Positions 1-7,111 of a stretch of DNA of 64,000 nt are shown in pieces. The translations under genes were made by a program, and so were the position numbers. Numbering within the stretch: the first letter of the stretch is position 1; every line of letters begins with the position of its first letter. The DNA comes from Alphaproteobacteria bacterium. Lineage in GTDB: Bacteria; Pseudomonadota; Alphaproteobacteria; Acetobacterales; Acetobacteraceae. The notes below the pieces were generated by a model. That model made no database searches. It was given only the letters and a program-made list of their open reading frames with translations, and was not told where the DNA came from. Location of the stretch: positions 1-64,000 of the forward strand of contig JAFKFI010000071.1 in assembly GCA_017307285.1 (NCBI GenBank). The letters are read 5' to 3'.

Positions 1-383
1 ATGGAGAACCCCATCGCGCCGAAGATCGCGGCGATCTCCTCCTCCGTGCGGCTGATCGGATGGATCAGCCCCTGCGGCGCGGGGCGCGGCGGCAAGGTGA
101 CATCGAGCTTTTCCTCCGCCAGCCGCGCATCGAGCTCGGCGGTTTCGAGCGCGGACTTGCGCGCATCGAGCGCGGCTGAGAGTTCGTCCTTGAGGCGGTT
201 GAGCGCGGCCCCGCGCTCGCGCCGCTGCTCGGGCGGTGTCTTGCCCAGCTCCTTTAGCATGGTCGTGAGCCGACCATTGCGACCGAGGACGGCAACGCGC
301 ACGGCGTCCCAGGCGCGCAAGTCGGCGGCGGACGCCAGGGCGGCATCGGTCTCGGATTTCAGGGCGACCAGATCGTCTTGCAT
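1..383 (-). CDS. pheS: Phenylalanine-tRNA ligase alpha subunit, N-terminal part (cut by window edge)
   Basis: This is the first ~127 residues of the alpha subunit of the tetrameric cytoplasmic enzyme that charges tRNA-Phe. The ATG is at 383-381 and the gene runs off the left edge, so the catalytic domain is not visible. The protein starts MQDDLVALKSETDAAL and has the charged, helical N-terminal arm that binds tRNA, followed by the family stretch PQGLIHPISRTEEEI, which leads into the synthetase core. It lies downstream of rpmI and rplT on the same strand, the usual rpmI-rplT-pheS order, with a hairpin in the 81-nt gap. Identification rests on the conserved arm and the neighbours and is firm. 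Confidence 0.93.
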   Translation of the reverse strand, partial: MQDDLVALKSETDAALASAADLRAWDAVRVAVLGRNGRLTTMLKELGKTPPEQRRERGAALNRLKDELSAALDARKSALETAELDARLAEEKLDVTLPPRPAPQGLIHPISRTEEEIAAIFGAMGFS

Positions 384-397
384 GGCTCTCTCACGAC

Positions 398-428
398 AAA
401 GGGCCGCCCGACGCGCGGGCAGCCCTTT
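398..428 (-). terminator. Hairpin between rplT and pheS
   Basis: An inverted repeat pairs AAAGGGC (398-404) with GCCCTTT (422-428), and an inner CCCG/CGGG (407-410/416-419) extends the stem. It lies between the rplT stop and the pheS start, both on the minus strand. On that strand the stem ends in TTT but no longer U-run follows, so it could be a weak terminator, an attenuator or a processing site setting pheS relative to the ribosomal genes. Function is inferred from position only. Confidence 0.4.
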
Positions 429-464
429 CTCCGTCTAGAATGCTGTCCCGAAGGGAAGCGGATT

Positions 465-836
465 TCAGGCGGCGGCGGGCTCGGCCAGCGCGGCTTGGGC
501 CTTCTTCACGATCTCGGCGAAGCTCGTGGCATCGTCGTAGGCGATCGCGGCGAGCATCTTACGGTCGATCTCGATGCCCGCCTTGTTCAGCCCGGCGATA
601 AATCGCGAGTAGGTCAGGCCGTGCTCGCGCACCGCCGCGTTGATGCGCTGGATCCACAGGCCGCGGAAGTCGCGCTTCTTGTTGCGCCGGTCGCGATAGG
701 CGTATTGCAGCGACTTCTCGAGCCGCTCCAGCGCGATCCGATAATTGGTGGACGAGCGCCCATAGAAGCCCTTGGATTGATCCAGGACCTTCTTGTGCCG
801 GGCGTGGGTGGTCGTGCCGCGCTTGACGCGTGCCAT
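465..836 (-). CDS. rplT: 50S ribosomal protein L20
   Basis: A primary 23S rRNA-binding protein needed early in assembly of the large subunit. The 123-residue product starts [20 protein letters not shown] and is very basic in its first half, with the family motif [20 protein letters not shown] in the RNA-binding helix and a compact C-terminal domain ([20 protein letters not shown]). Length is typical (117-123). It follows rpmI by 11 nt, so the two are co-transcribed. No infC precedes the pair here, so the L20-controlled infC leader known from enterobacteria cannot apply in that form. Confidence 0.98.
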   Translation of the reverse strand: MARVKRGTTTHARHKKVLDQSKGFYGRSSTNYRIALERLEKSLQYAYRDRRNKKRDFRGLWIQRINAAVREHGLTYSRFIAGLNKAGIEIDRKMLAAIAYDDATSFAEIVKKAQAALAEPAAA

Positions 837-847
837 GCGCTATCTCC

Positions 848-1051
848 TCACCGCAGCCCGTAGGGCGCCCATTGCTTCACAGTCTTGCCGTCCTCGGGCG
901 TCAGCACCTGCATCCGGCGATTGCTGCGCTTGGCCTTCTGCGAGCGGTTGATCAGGCCGTGGCGCTTGTTGCCCGGCCCGGCCAGCACCTTGCCGGTCGC
1001 GGTGATCTTGAACCGCTTCTTGACCGACGACTTGGTCTTCATCTTGGGCAT
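848..1051 (-). CDS. rpmI: 50S ribosomal protein L35
   Basis: A small 67-residue basic protein of the large ribosomal subunit. It starts [20 protein letters not shown] and has the family motifs [17 protein letters not shown] and a C-terminal ...[10 protein letters not shown]. The ATG at 1051-1049 is preceded by an AAGGAG ribosome-binding site about six bases upstream. It is the first gene of the rpmI-rplT(-pheS) unit and is divergent from dapF; the shared 164-nt gap should hold both promoters. In many bacteria infC lies just upstream, but here the neighbour on that side is dapF on the other strand. Confidence 0.97.
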   Translation of the reverse strand: MPKMKTKSSVKKRFKITATGKVLAGPGNKRHGLINRSQKAKRSNRRMQVLTPEDGKTVKQWAPYGLR

Positions 1052-1215
1052 TTCTTCTCCTTCTTGTCAGGCCCCGCGCCAAGCGCAAGGCGTCGCGGCC
1101 GGGCAGCCCATTCCAGGCCCGGGCGCGCGAACAGGGGCGGGGGTATAGCCAGCGGAGGCCGGTCATGCAAGGACGGGGCTATCATTTCCGTCCCATCGGC
1201 AAATATAACCCGCCG

Positions 1216-2055
1216 ATGCTGGCCCCCTTCCTCAAGATGCATGGCTGCGGCAACGATTTCGTCGTGTTCGACGAGCGCGACGGGGCGCTCGGCATCACGC
1301 CCGCCCTGGCGGCGGCACTCGCCGACCGGCGCACCGGGATTGGCTGCGACCAGCTTATCACCATCGAGCGCGCGCCGCTTGGCTCCGGGGCGGCGGCGTT
1401 CATGCGCATCCGCAATCCTGACGGCTCGGAGGCGGGCGCCTGCGGCAACGCGACGCGCTGCGTCGCCGGGCTGATCGCGCGCGACAGTGATGAGCGCAAG
1501 CTCGCGATCGCCACGGTCTCGGGCAAGCTGACCGCCACGCTCGGCACCGAGGGCGAGGTGGAAGTGGACATGGGCGTGGCGCGGCTCGGCTGGGAGGAAG
1601 TTCCGCTCGCCCGGCCGATGGACACGCTGCACCTCGATCTCGCGGCCGGCCCTCTCGCGGACCCCGCGGCTGCGAGCATGGGCAACCCGCATGCGACCTT
1701 CTTCGTGCCCGATCTGGCAGCCATCTCCGTCGAGACGCTGGGGCCGGCGCTGGAGCACGACCTGCTGTTCCCGGAGCGGGCGAATATCGGCTTTGCGCAG
1801 GTGCTCGCCCCGAATCGCATCCGCTTGCGGGTGTGGGAGCGTGGGGCTGGGCTCACCCGCGCCTGCGGCTCCGGCGCCTGCGCGGCGCTGGTCAACGCGC
1901 ATCGGCGCGGTCTCACGGCGCGGGGCGCGGCGGTCGAGCTCGACGGCGGGGTGCTGGAAATCGAGTGGCGGGAAGCGGACGGCCACGTGCTGATGTCGGG
2001 CCCTACCGCGACGGTCTTCACTGGAGTCGTCGACCTCTCGGGCTTTCCGGCATGA
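1216..2055 (+). CDS. dapF: Diaminopimelate epimerase
   Basis: Interconverts LL- and meso-diaminopimelate in the cytoplasm, giving the precursor of lysine and of the peptidoglycan cross-link. The two catalytic cysteines are visible: C76 in ACGNATRC and C217 in ACGSGACA. The N-terminus [13 protein letters not shown] is the family signature. I chose ATG 1216 (279 aa) because DapF proteins begin about seven residues before KMHG. An upstream in-frame ATG at 1165 has a better Shine-Dalgarno sequence (CGGAGG, six bases away) and would add 17 residues, so the start is uncertain. The stop overlaps the mtaB start by four bases (ATGA), indicating translational coupling. Confidence 0.96.
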   Translation: MLAPFLKMHGCGNDFVVFDERDGALGITPALAAALADRRTGIGCDQLITIERAPLGSGAAAFMRIRNPDGSEAGACGNATRCVAGLIARDSDERKLAIATVSGKLTATLGTEGEVEVDMGVARLGWEEVPLARPMDTLHLDLAAGPLADPAAASMGNPHATFFVPDLAAISVETLGPALEHDLLFPERANIGFAQVLAPNRIRLRVWERGAGLTRACGSGACAALVNAHRRGLTARGAAVELDGGVLEIEWREADGHVLMSGPTATVFTGVVDLSGFPA

Positions 2056-3281
2056 CGGTGGAGATCGTCACCTTCGGCTGCCGGCTCAATGCCTATGAGA
2101 GCGAGGTGATGCGGGCGCATGCGGCAGCGCTGAGCGATACCGTGATCGTCAACACCTGCGCCGTGACGGCCGAGGCCGAGCGGCAGGCGCGGCAGGCGAT
2201 CCGCCGTGCCCGGCGCGAGCACCCCGAGGCGCGGATCGTCGTGACGGGATGCGCGGCACAGATCGACCCCGGCGCCTGGTCGGCGCTGCCGGGGGTGGAC
2301 CGGGTGCTCGGCAATCTGGAAAAGCTGCGGCCGGAGAGCTGGACCGCCGACGCGACCGGCGGCGTCTCGGATATCATGGCCGCGCGCGAGACCGCGGCGC
2401 ATCTGGTCACGGAATTCGCCGGCCGCGCACGGGCCTTCGTGCAGGTGCAGCAGGGATGCGACCATCGCTGCACCTTTTGCGTCATCCCGTTCGGTCGCGG
2501 TCCGAGCCGCAGCGTGCCGGTGGGCGGCGTGGTCGAACAGGTGCGCTCGCTGGTCGCATCGGGATATTCCGAGGTAGTCCTGACCGGCGTAGATATCACC
2601 AGCTACGGGTCGGACCTGCCGGGGCAGCCCAGCCTGGGCCAGCTCGTGCGGCGGCTGCTGGCGCTGGTGCCCGAGCTGCCGCGCCTCCGGCTCTCGTCGC
2701 TGGACCCGGCGGCGATCGACGACGATCTGTGGCGCCTGATCGCGGAGGAGCCGCGCTTGATGCCGCATCTGCACCTCTCGCTGCAGGCCGGCAGCGATCT
2801 CATCCTCAAGCGCATGAAGCGCCGCCATCTCCGGGCGGACGCGCTGAGGACCGTCGCGCGGGCGCGCGTGCTGCGGCCGGGCATCGCCTTCGGGGCGGAC
2901 CTCATCGCCGGCTTTCCGACCGAGACCGAGGCGCTGTTCGAGGAGACGCTGGATTTCGTCGAGGAGGCCGGGCTGCAATTCCTCCATGTTTTCCCCTACA
3001 GCGAACGTCCCGGCACGCCTGCCGCGCGTATGCCGCCCGTCCCCAAGCCCCTGCGGCGCGAACGCGCGGCGCGGCTGCGCGAGGCGGGACAGCGCGCGGC
3101 GAGCCGGTTCTGCGCCGCCCAAGTCGGCCGGACACTGAGCGTGCTCGCGGAGAGCGAAGGTGCCGGCCATAGCGAGCATTTCGCCCCTGTGCGGCTTGCC
3201 GGCGCCGTCGAGTCCGGTCGGATCGTAGCGGCTCGCGCGATCGGTGCGACGGGCAGCACGATTATGGCGGAGCCGATCTGA
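2052..3281 (+). CDS. mtaB: tRNA t6A37 methylthiotransferase (MtaB family)
   Basis: A radical-SAM enzyme predicted to add a methylthio group to N6-threonylcarbamoyladenosine at position 37 of ANN-decoding tRNAs. The 409-residue product has the three UPF0004 cysteines (C10 in FGCRLN, C36 in NTCAVT, C67 in TGCAAQ) and the radical-SAM triad C136, C140, C143 in GCDHRCTFC, so both iron-sulfur clusters can be built. A TRAM-like C-terminal region follows. MtaB is preferred over MiaB and RimO because of the short N-terminus and the dapF-mtaB-ftsY context. Its substrate base is made by the TsaD pathway, whose gene lies at 18.7 kb. It overlaps dapF by four bases and ftsY by one. Confidence 0.93.
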   Translation: MTVEIVTFGCRLNAYESEVMRAHAAALSDTVIVNTCAVTAEAERQARQAIRRARREHPEARIVVTGCAAQIDPGAWSALPGVDRVLGNLEKLRPESWTADATGGVSDIMAARETAAHLVTEFAGRARAFVQVQQGCDHRCTFCVIPFGRGPSRSVPVGGVVEQVRSLVASGYSEVVLTGVDITSYGSDLPGQPSLGQLVRRLLALVPELPRLRLSSLDPAAIDDDLWRLIAEEPRLMPHLHLSLQAGSDLILKRMKRRHLRADALRTVARARVLRPGIAFGADLIAGFPTETEALFEETLDFVEEAGLQFLHVFPYSERPGTPAARMPPVPKPLRRERAARLREAGQRAASRFCAAQVGRTLSVLAESEGAGHSEHFAPVRLAGAVESGRIVAARAIGATGSTIMAEPI

Positions 3282-4201
3282 TGGCGCTCGGCGGGTTCTT
3301 CGGCCGGCTCAAGCAGGGCCTTTCGCGCAGCACGCAGAAGCTGACCGAGGGCATCACCACCGTCTTCAAGAAGCGCCGGCTGGACGACGAGGCGCTGGAG
3401 GAGCTGGAGGAGCTGCTGATCTCCGCCGACCTCGGCACCGAGGTCGCGGCACGGGTGATCGACACCTTCCGCCGTACCCGCTTCGGCACCGAGGTCACGG
3501 ACGAGGAGATCAAGACCGCGCTGGCCGAGGAGGTGTCGGCGATCCTGACGCCCGTGGCGCACCCGCTGGTCATCGACCACGCCCGCAAGCCCCACGTCGT
3601 GCTGGTGGTCGGCGTGAACGGCACCGGCAAGACCACCACCATCGGCAAGATGGCGCAGCTCTACCGCGAGCAGGGGATGCGCCCCGTTCTGGTCGCCGGC
3701 GATACCTTCCGCGCCGCCGCGGTCGAGCAGTTGCAGATTTGGGGCCAGCGCACCGACGCGCCCGTGATCGCCGGGCCGCCCAACGCCGACGCTGCCGGTC
3801 TCGCGTTCCAGGCGCTGACGCAGGCCAAGGCCGAGGGCGCGGACGTGCTGCTGATCGACACCGCCGGCCGATTGCACAATCGCTCCGTGCTGATGGAGGA
3901 GCTGAAGAAGATCATCCGCGTGATCCGCAAGCAGGACCCGGAGGCGCCGCACTCGGTGCTCTTGGTGCTCGACGCCACGACCGGGCAGAACGCGATCCAG
4001 CAGGTGCGCGTGTTCCGCGAGATGGTGGATGTCACGGGGCTGGTCGTCACCAAGCTCGACGGCAGCGCGCGGGGGGGCATCGTGGTGGCGCTGGCGCAGG
4101 AGTTCGGTTTGCCGGTTCATGCCGTCGGCGTGGGCGAGCAGGCGGGTGATCTGCGGCCGTTCGATGCGGGGGATTTTGCGCGGGGATTGGTGGGAACGTG
4201 A
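3281..4201 (+). CDS. ftsY: Signal recognition particle receptor FtsY
   Basis: The membrane-associated SRP receptor GTPase that docks translating ribosomes at the Sec translocon. The 306-residue protein is a short form without the long acidic A domain of E. coli. It has the N-domain four-helix bundle (~20-85) and then the G domain with P-loop [13 protein letters not shown] (~107-119), the DTFRAAA loop, DTAGR (G3) and [10 protein letters not shown] (G4 and closing loop). The ATG overlaps the last base of the mtaB stop codon (TGATG), so translation is coupled. It is the last gene of the dapF-mtaB-ftsY unit. Confidence 0.97.
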   Translation: MALGGFFGRLKQGLSRSTQKLTEGITTVFKKRRLDDEALEELEELLISADLGTEVAARVIDTFRRTRFGTEVTDEEIKTALAEEVSAILTPVAHPLVIDHARKPHVVLVVGVNGTGKTTTIGKMAQLYREQGMRPVLVAGDTFRAAAVEQLQIWGQRTDAPVIAGPPNADAAGLAFQALTQAKAEGADVLLIDTAGRLHNRSVLMEELKKIIRVIRKQDPEAPHSVLLVLDATTGQNAIQQVRVFREMVDVTGLVVTKLDGSARGGIVVALAQEFGLPVHAVGVGEQAGDLRPFDAGDFARGLVGT

Positions 4202-4234
4202 CAATGCCTTCCGATCCGCTCGGAGTGGTGTTAT

Positions 4235-4251
4235 CTTAGTCAGACTTAGTC
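4235..4251 (+). promoter_or_regulatory. Direct repeat upstream of the toxin-antitoxin pair, candidate operator
   Basis: CTTAGTC occurs twice (4235-4241 and 4245-4251), exactly one helical turn apart, 16 bases before the antitoxin start. An AGAC/GTCT inverted pair overlaps it, and a TATCTT box at 4232-4237 could serve as a -10 element. Phd-family antitoxins usually bind repeats in their own promoter, so this is a plausible autoregulatory site. The role is inferred from position. Confidence 0.35.
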
Positions 4252-4266
4252 CGGTCTGGGGTGCCT

Positions 4267-4503
4267 ATGTACGTCGTCAACATTCACGCCGCCAAGACGC
4301 AGCTTTCCCGGTTGGTCGATGAGGCCGCCGCCGGGGAGGAGATTGTCATTGCTCGCGCCGGCAAACCCGTGGCGCGGCTAGTTCCATTGGCGATGCAACG
4401 ACCGAAGCGGGTGTTTGGTCTGCTGGCTGGTAAGCTGAACATTCCGGCCGACTTCGATGCGCCCCTGCCACCGGAGGTGCTCGACGCGTTCGAAGGCCGT
4501 TGA
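4267..4503 (+). CDS. Phd/YefM-type antitoxin
   Basis: Predicted antitoxin and autorepressor of the downstream PIN-domain toxin. The 78-residue product starts MYVVNIHAAKTQLSRLVDEA and has the Phd/YefM fold signature (the AKTQLSRL helix, then GEEIVIARAGKPVARLVP). The C-terminal tail (ADFDAPLPPEVLDAFEGR) is the usual PIN-binding peptide, with a form common next to VapC-like toxins. ATG 4267 is preferred; a GTG at 4261 would add two residues. The stop overlaps the toxin ATG (TGATG), the coupling expected of a toxin-antitoxin pair. The pair sits as an insertion between the ftsY unit and rsmA. Confidence 0.88.
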   Translation: MYVVNIHAAKTQLSRLVDEAAAGEEIVIARAGKPVARLVPLAMQRPKRVFGLLAGKLNIPADFDAPLPPEVLDAFEGR

Positions 4504-4892
4504 TGCGCCTCCTCCTCGATACGCATGTTCTGCTCTGGTTGCTGAGCGGGCACGATCGGATCGACAAGTCGACGCGCGAGGTGCTGTCAGACCCAGCCAA
4601 TGATGTGCTGTTCAGTGCGGCCAGCATCTGGGAGATCGCGATCAAATCCCAACTCGGACGCTTGGACTTTGGCTACCGTTCCGAGGAAATCGCGCAGGCG
4701 GCGCGTGAGAGCGGATTGGAGGAGCTGCCCGTCCGATCCTCTGCGGCCTCACGGGTCGCCAGCTTGCCGATGCACCACCGCGATCCTTTCGACCGTCTTT
4801 TGATTGCACAGGCGATCGCCGAGCCGGCGCGGCTTTATACAGCCGACGGGATACTCTCGGCCTACTCGGAACTCGTGACGTTGATCGGCTAA
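4503..4892 (+). CDS. PIN-domain toxin (VapC-like ribonuclease)
   Basis: Predicted magnesium-dependent endoribonuclease toxin. The 129-residue protein begins MRLLLDTHVLLWLLSG and keeps the acidic PIN residues D6, E44 (in IWEIAIK), D97 (in RDPFDRLL) and D115 (in TADG). This is the COG3744 branch of PIN toxins, usually paired with Phd-type antitoxins as here. The start at ATG 4503 is set by the TGATG overlap with the antitoxin stop. The gene converges on rsmA with only seven bases between the two stop codons. The RNA target cannot be read from sequence. Confidence 0.88.
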   Translation: MRLLLDTHVLLWLLSGHDRIDKSTREVLSDPANDVLFSAASIWEIAIKSQLGRLDFGYRSEEIAQAARESGLEELPVRSSAASRVASLPMHHRDPFDRLLIAQAIAEPARLYTADGILSAYSELVTLIG

Positions 4893-4899
4893 GGGGTCC

Positions 4900-5715
4900 T
4901 CAAACCAAAAGGCGGACCAGCCGGTCGAACTCCGCGATCGACAGCGTCTCCGCGCGCCGCTCCGCGTCGATGCCGGCGCGCGCGAGAAGCGTCTCGCCGC
5001 CAAGGGGCTTGAGTGCGCCACGCAGCATCTTGCGCCGCTGGCCGAAGGCGGCGGCGGTGAGGCGTTCCATCGCGCTGAACAGGGCGGGGTCGGGCTGCGC
5101 CGAGTGCGGCACGAACCCCACAACGGCGGACCACACCTTTGGCGGCGGCACGAAGGCAGCGGGCGGAATCCGCAATTTCAAGTCCACCGTGCAAACCCAC
5201 TGAGCTAACACCGACAGCCGGCCGTATGCGGACGTGTCCGGCGCGGCGCAGATCCGCTCCGCCACCTCCTGTTGAAACATCAGCGTCATCCGCTCGAACG
5301 ACGCCGCCTGGCGCAACCAGCCGATCAGCAGGGGTGTCGCGACGTTGTAGGGCAAGTTGGCGACGATCTGGCGCGGCGGCTCGGCCAGCGTGGCCAGATC
5401 GAGCCGCATGGCGTCGGCCTCCAGCACGCGCAGCCGTTCCCCCACCTCGGCTTCCAGCTCGCGTATTGCCGCCACCGCGCGCGGATCAAGCTCGATCGCG
5501 GTTACGCTGGCCGCCTCCGAGGCGAGCAGGGCGCGGGTGAGGCCGCCAGGGCCGGGGCCGACCTCGATCACGTGCCGACCGGCGAGCGGGCCCGCCTGGC
5601 GCACGATGCGGCCGGTCAGGTTGGCATCGAGCAGAAAATGCTGGCCGAGCTTCTTGCGAGCATCCAATCCGTGCCGCGCGATCACCTCGCGCAGCGGCGG
5701 CGCCCGATCGCTCAT
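4900..5715 (-). CDS. rsmA: 16S rRNA dimethyladenosine transferase
   Basis: Dimethylates the two adjacent adenosines in the 3'-terminal hairpin of 16S rRNA (A1518 and A1519 in E. coli numbering) during small-subunit maturation. The 271-residue protein has the family start KKLGQHFLLDANLTGRIV, the SAM-binding motif IEVGPGPGGLTRALL (~50-64), the ELD acidic loop and the catalytic NLPYNVATPLL motif, with KsgA-type C-terminal helices. It is the last gene of the lptF-lptG-lptD-surA-rsmA run and starts 11 bases after surA ends. Confidence 0.97.
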   Translation of the reverse strand: MSDRAPPLREVIARHGLDARKKLGQHFLLDANLTGRIVRQAGPLAGRHVIEVGPGPGGLTRALLASEAASVTAIELDPRAVAAIRELEAEVGERLRVLEADAMRLDLATLAEPPRQIVANLPYNVATPLLIGWLRQAASFERMTLMFQQEVAERICAAPDTSAYGRLSVLAQWVCTVDLKLRIPPAAFVPPPKVWSAVVGFVPHSAQPDPALFSAMERLTAAAFGQRRKMLRGALKPLGGETLLARAGIDAERRAETLSIAEFDRLVRLLV

Positions 5716-5726
5716 CGGCGGCTGGG

Positions 5727-7094
5727 TTAGGCCCCGCCCGCGACCTTCTGCGCGCGCACGTCGATCATCGCCCGGCGGCGGAGGTCGCGCTGCAGCTGGC
5801 GGGAGAGCAGCTCCACCCGCTCGGATATCAGGCGGCCGCCGATCTCGTCCTTGCTGAGCTCGGCGAGATTCTTCTGGTCGCGCGAGCAGACGATCACCAC
5901 GGCGATCCCGTCATGCGCGACCAGCGGCTGGCTGGCGCGGTCGGTGGGCAGGGAGGCGAGCATCTGGCGGAATTGCGGTGGGTTGACGCTCTCGAGGCGC
6001 ACATCGCCGGGGTCTGCTGGACGCGGCGAGTTGTTCGCCTTGGCCGCCGCTTCCATCTCCGCGCAGCTATGCACGCGGCCGCTGACCGCCTTGGCGCGCT
6101 CCAACGCCTGGCGCTGCTGCTCGGTCGGCGCCTGCGGGTTGAGCGGCTGGGAGAAGGGAAAGAACACCTGACGGAGCGACACCATCGTGCCCACGTCGCG
6201 GCCGATCTCGCGCTTGGCTCGCAAGGTCGCGATCGAGTAGCCGCCCGGGACTCTCAATGGGTTGCTGATTGCGCCCACCGGCATTTCCTGCACCACGCGG
6301 GCGACCTCAGGGTCGAGCTGGTTGGGCTGCACCCAACCAAGATCGCCGCCTTGCAGGGCAGTCTGGCTCTGGCTGAACTGGGCCGCGACCACCGGGAACG
6401 GCGCGCCAGCCCGCAATTCGCTGATCACCGTCTCGGCGAATTTCTGTGCGTCGGCGGTGTTCGCGGGATCGTCCACCGGGATGAAGATCTCGCTCACCCG
6501 GAACTCCGGCCGTCCGACCATCTGTTTCAGGAGCTTCTGCTGCTCCGCGATGTCCGACGGCTTGATCGCCGCACTCTCGCCCAGCTGCTCGCGCAGCACG
6601 CGCGTCCAGCCGAGCTGCACGCGGATCTGGTCGACCAGAGTGCGCATCCCGACGCCGTCCGCGGTGAGCTTGGCTCGCAGCGCCCCGTCCGGCATCCCGT
6701 TCCGCGTCTCGATTTCGTGGATCGCCGCCGCGATGTCCTTGTCGGAGACAATGATGTGGCGCCGCTGCACCTCCTGCAGCCTGAGCCGCTCGTCGATCAG
6801 CTGGCGCGTGATCTGCGGGCGCAGGCGGTCCAGGATCTCGGGCGAGATGCCCATGCCGGTCGAGAGCGCGAACAGCCGGCCGCGATTGGTGACGTCGCCG
6901 TTGCTGATCACAGCGCCGTTGACGATCGCGACGATCTCCGCCTCGGGCCGGGCGGCCGGCGGCTTCGCGGCCGCCCCGCGCCCGGCGGCGGCTTGCGGCG
7001 CTGCGTTCGCGACCTCGCCCGACGCCACCACCGCGCCGGCGAGGAGCAGGGCGGCGAGGGCGGGTAGGATCGCTCTGGCGGGGCGTGGTGTCAT
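5727..7094 (-). CDS. surA: Periplasmic peptidyl-prolyl isomerase/chaperone SurA
   Basis: Periplasmic chaperone that escorts outer-membrane beta-barrel proteins, including LptD encoded just upstream. The 455-residue form begins at ATG 7094 with an alanine-rich signal peptide ([17 protein letters not shown]). The N-terminal SurA domain (IVNGAVISNGDV, ~45-200) is followed by a parvulin PPIase domain around GGDLGWVQPNQLDPEVA. A second parvulin domain is degenerate. ATG 7094 has a GGAG nine bases upstream; a GTG at 7115 overlapping the lptD stop (GTGA) is the alternative and would add seven residues before the signal peptide. Confidence 0.93.
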   Translation of the reverse strand: MTPRPARAILPALAALLLAGAVVASGEVANAAPQAAAGRGAAAKPPAARPEAEIVAIVNGAVISNGDVTNRGRLFALSTGMGISPEILDRLRPQITRQLIDERLRLQEVQRRHIIVSDKDIAAAIHEIETRNGMPDGALRAKLTADGVGMRTLVDQIRVQLGWTRVLREQLGESAAIKPSDIAEQQKLLKQMVGRPEFRVSEIFIPVDDPANTADAQKFAETVISELRAGAPFPVVAAQFSQSQTALQGGDLGWVQPNQLDPEVARVVQEMPVGAISNPLRVPGGYSIATLRAKREIGRDVGTMVSLRQVFFPFSQPLNPQAPTEQQRQALERAKAVSGRVHSCAEMEAAAKANNSPRPADPGDVRLESVNPPQFRQMLASLPTDRASQPLVAHDGIAVVIVCSRDQKNLAELSKDEIGGRLISERVELLSRQLQRDLRRRAMIDVRAQKVAGGA

Positions 7095-7111
7095 TGATAG
7101 CCGCTCCGGTA

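Noticed and set aside
1182-3179. A 665-codon open frame on the minus strand opposite dapF and mtaB
   Set aside because: It is an antisense by-product of high GC: low-complexity arginine/alanine sequence with no family pattern, while both plus-strand genes carry complete catalytic motifs.
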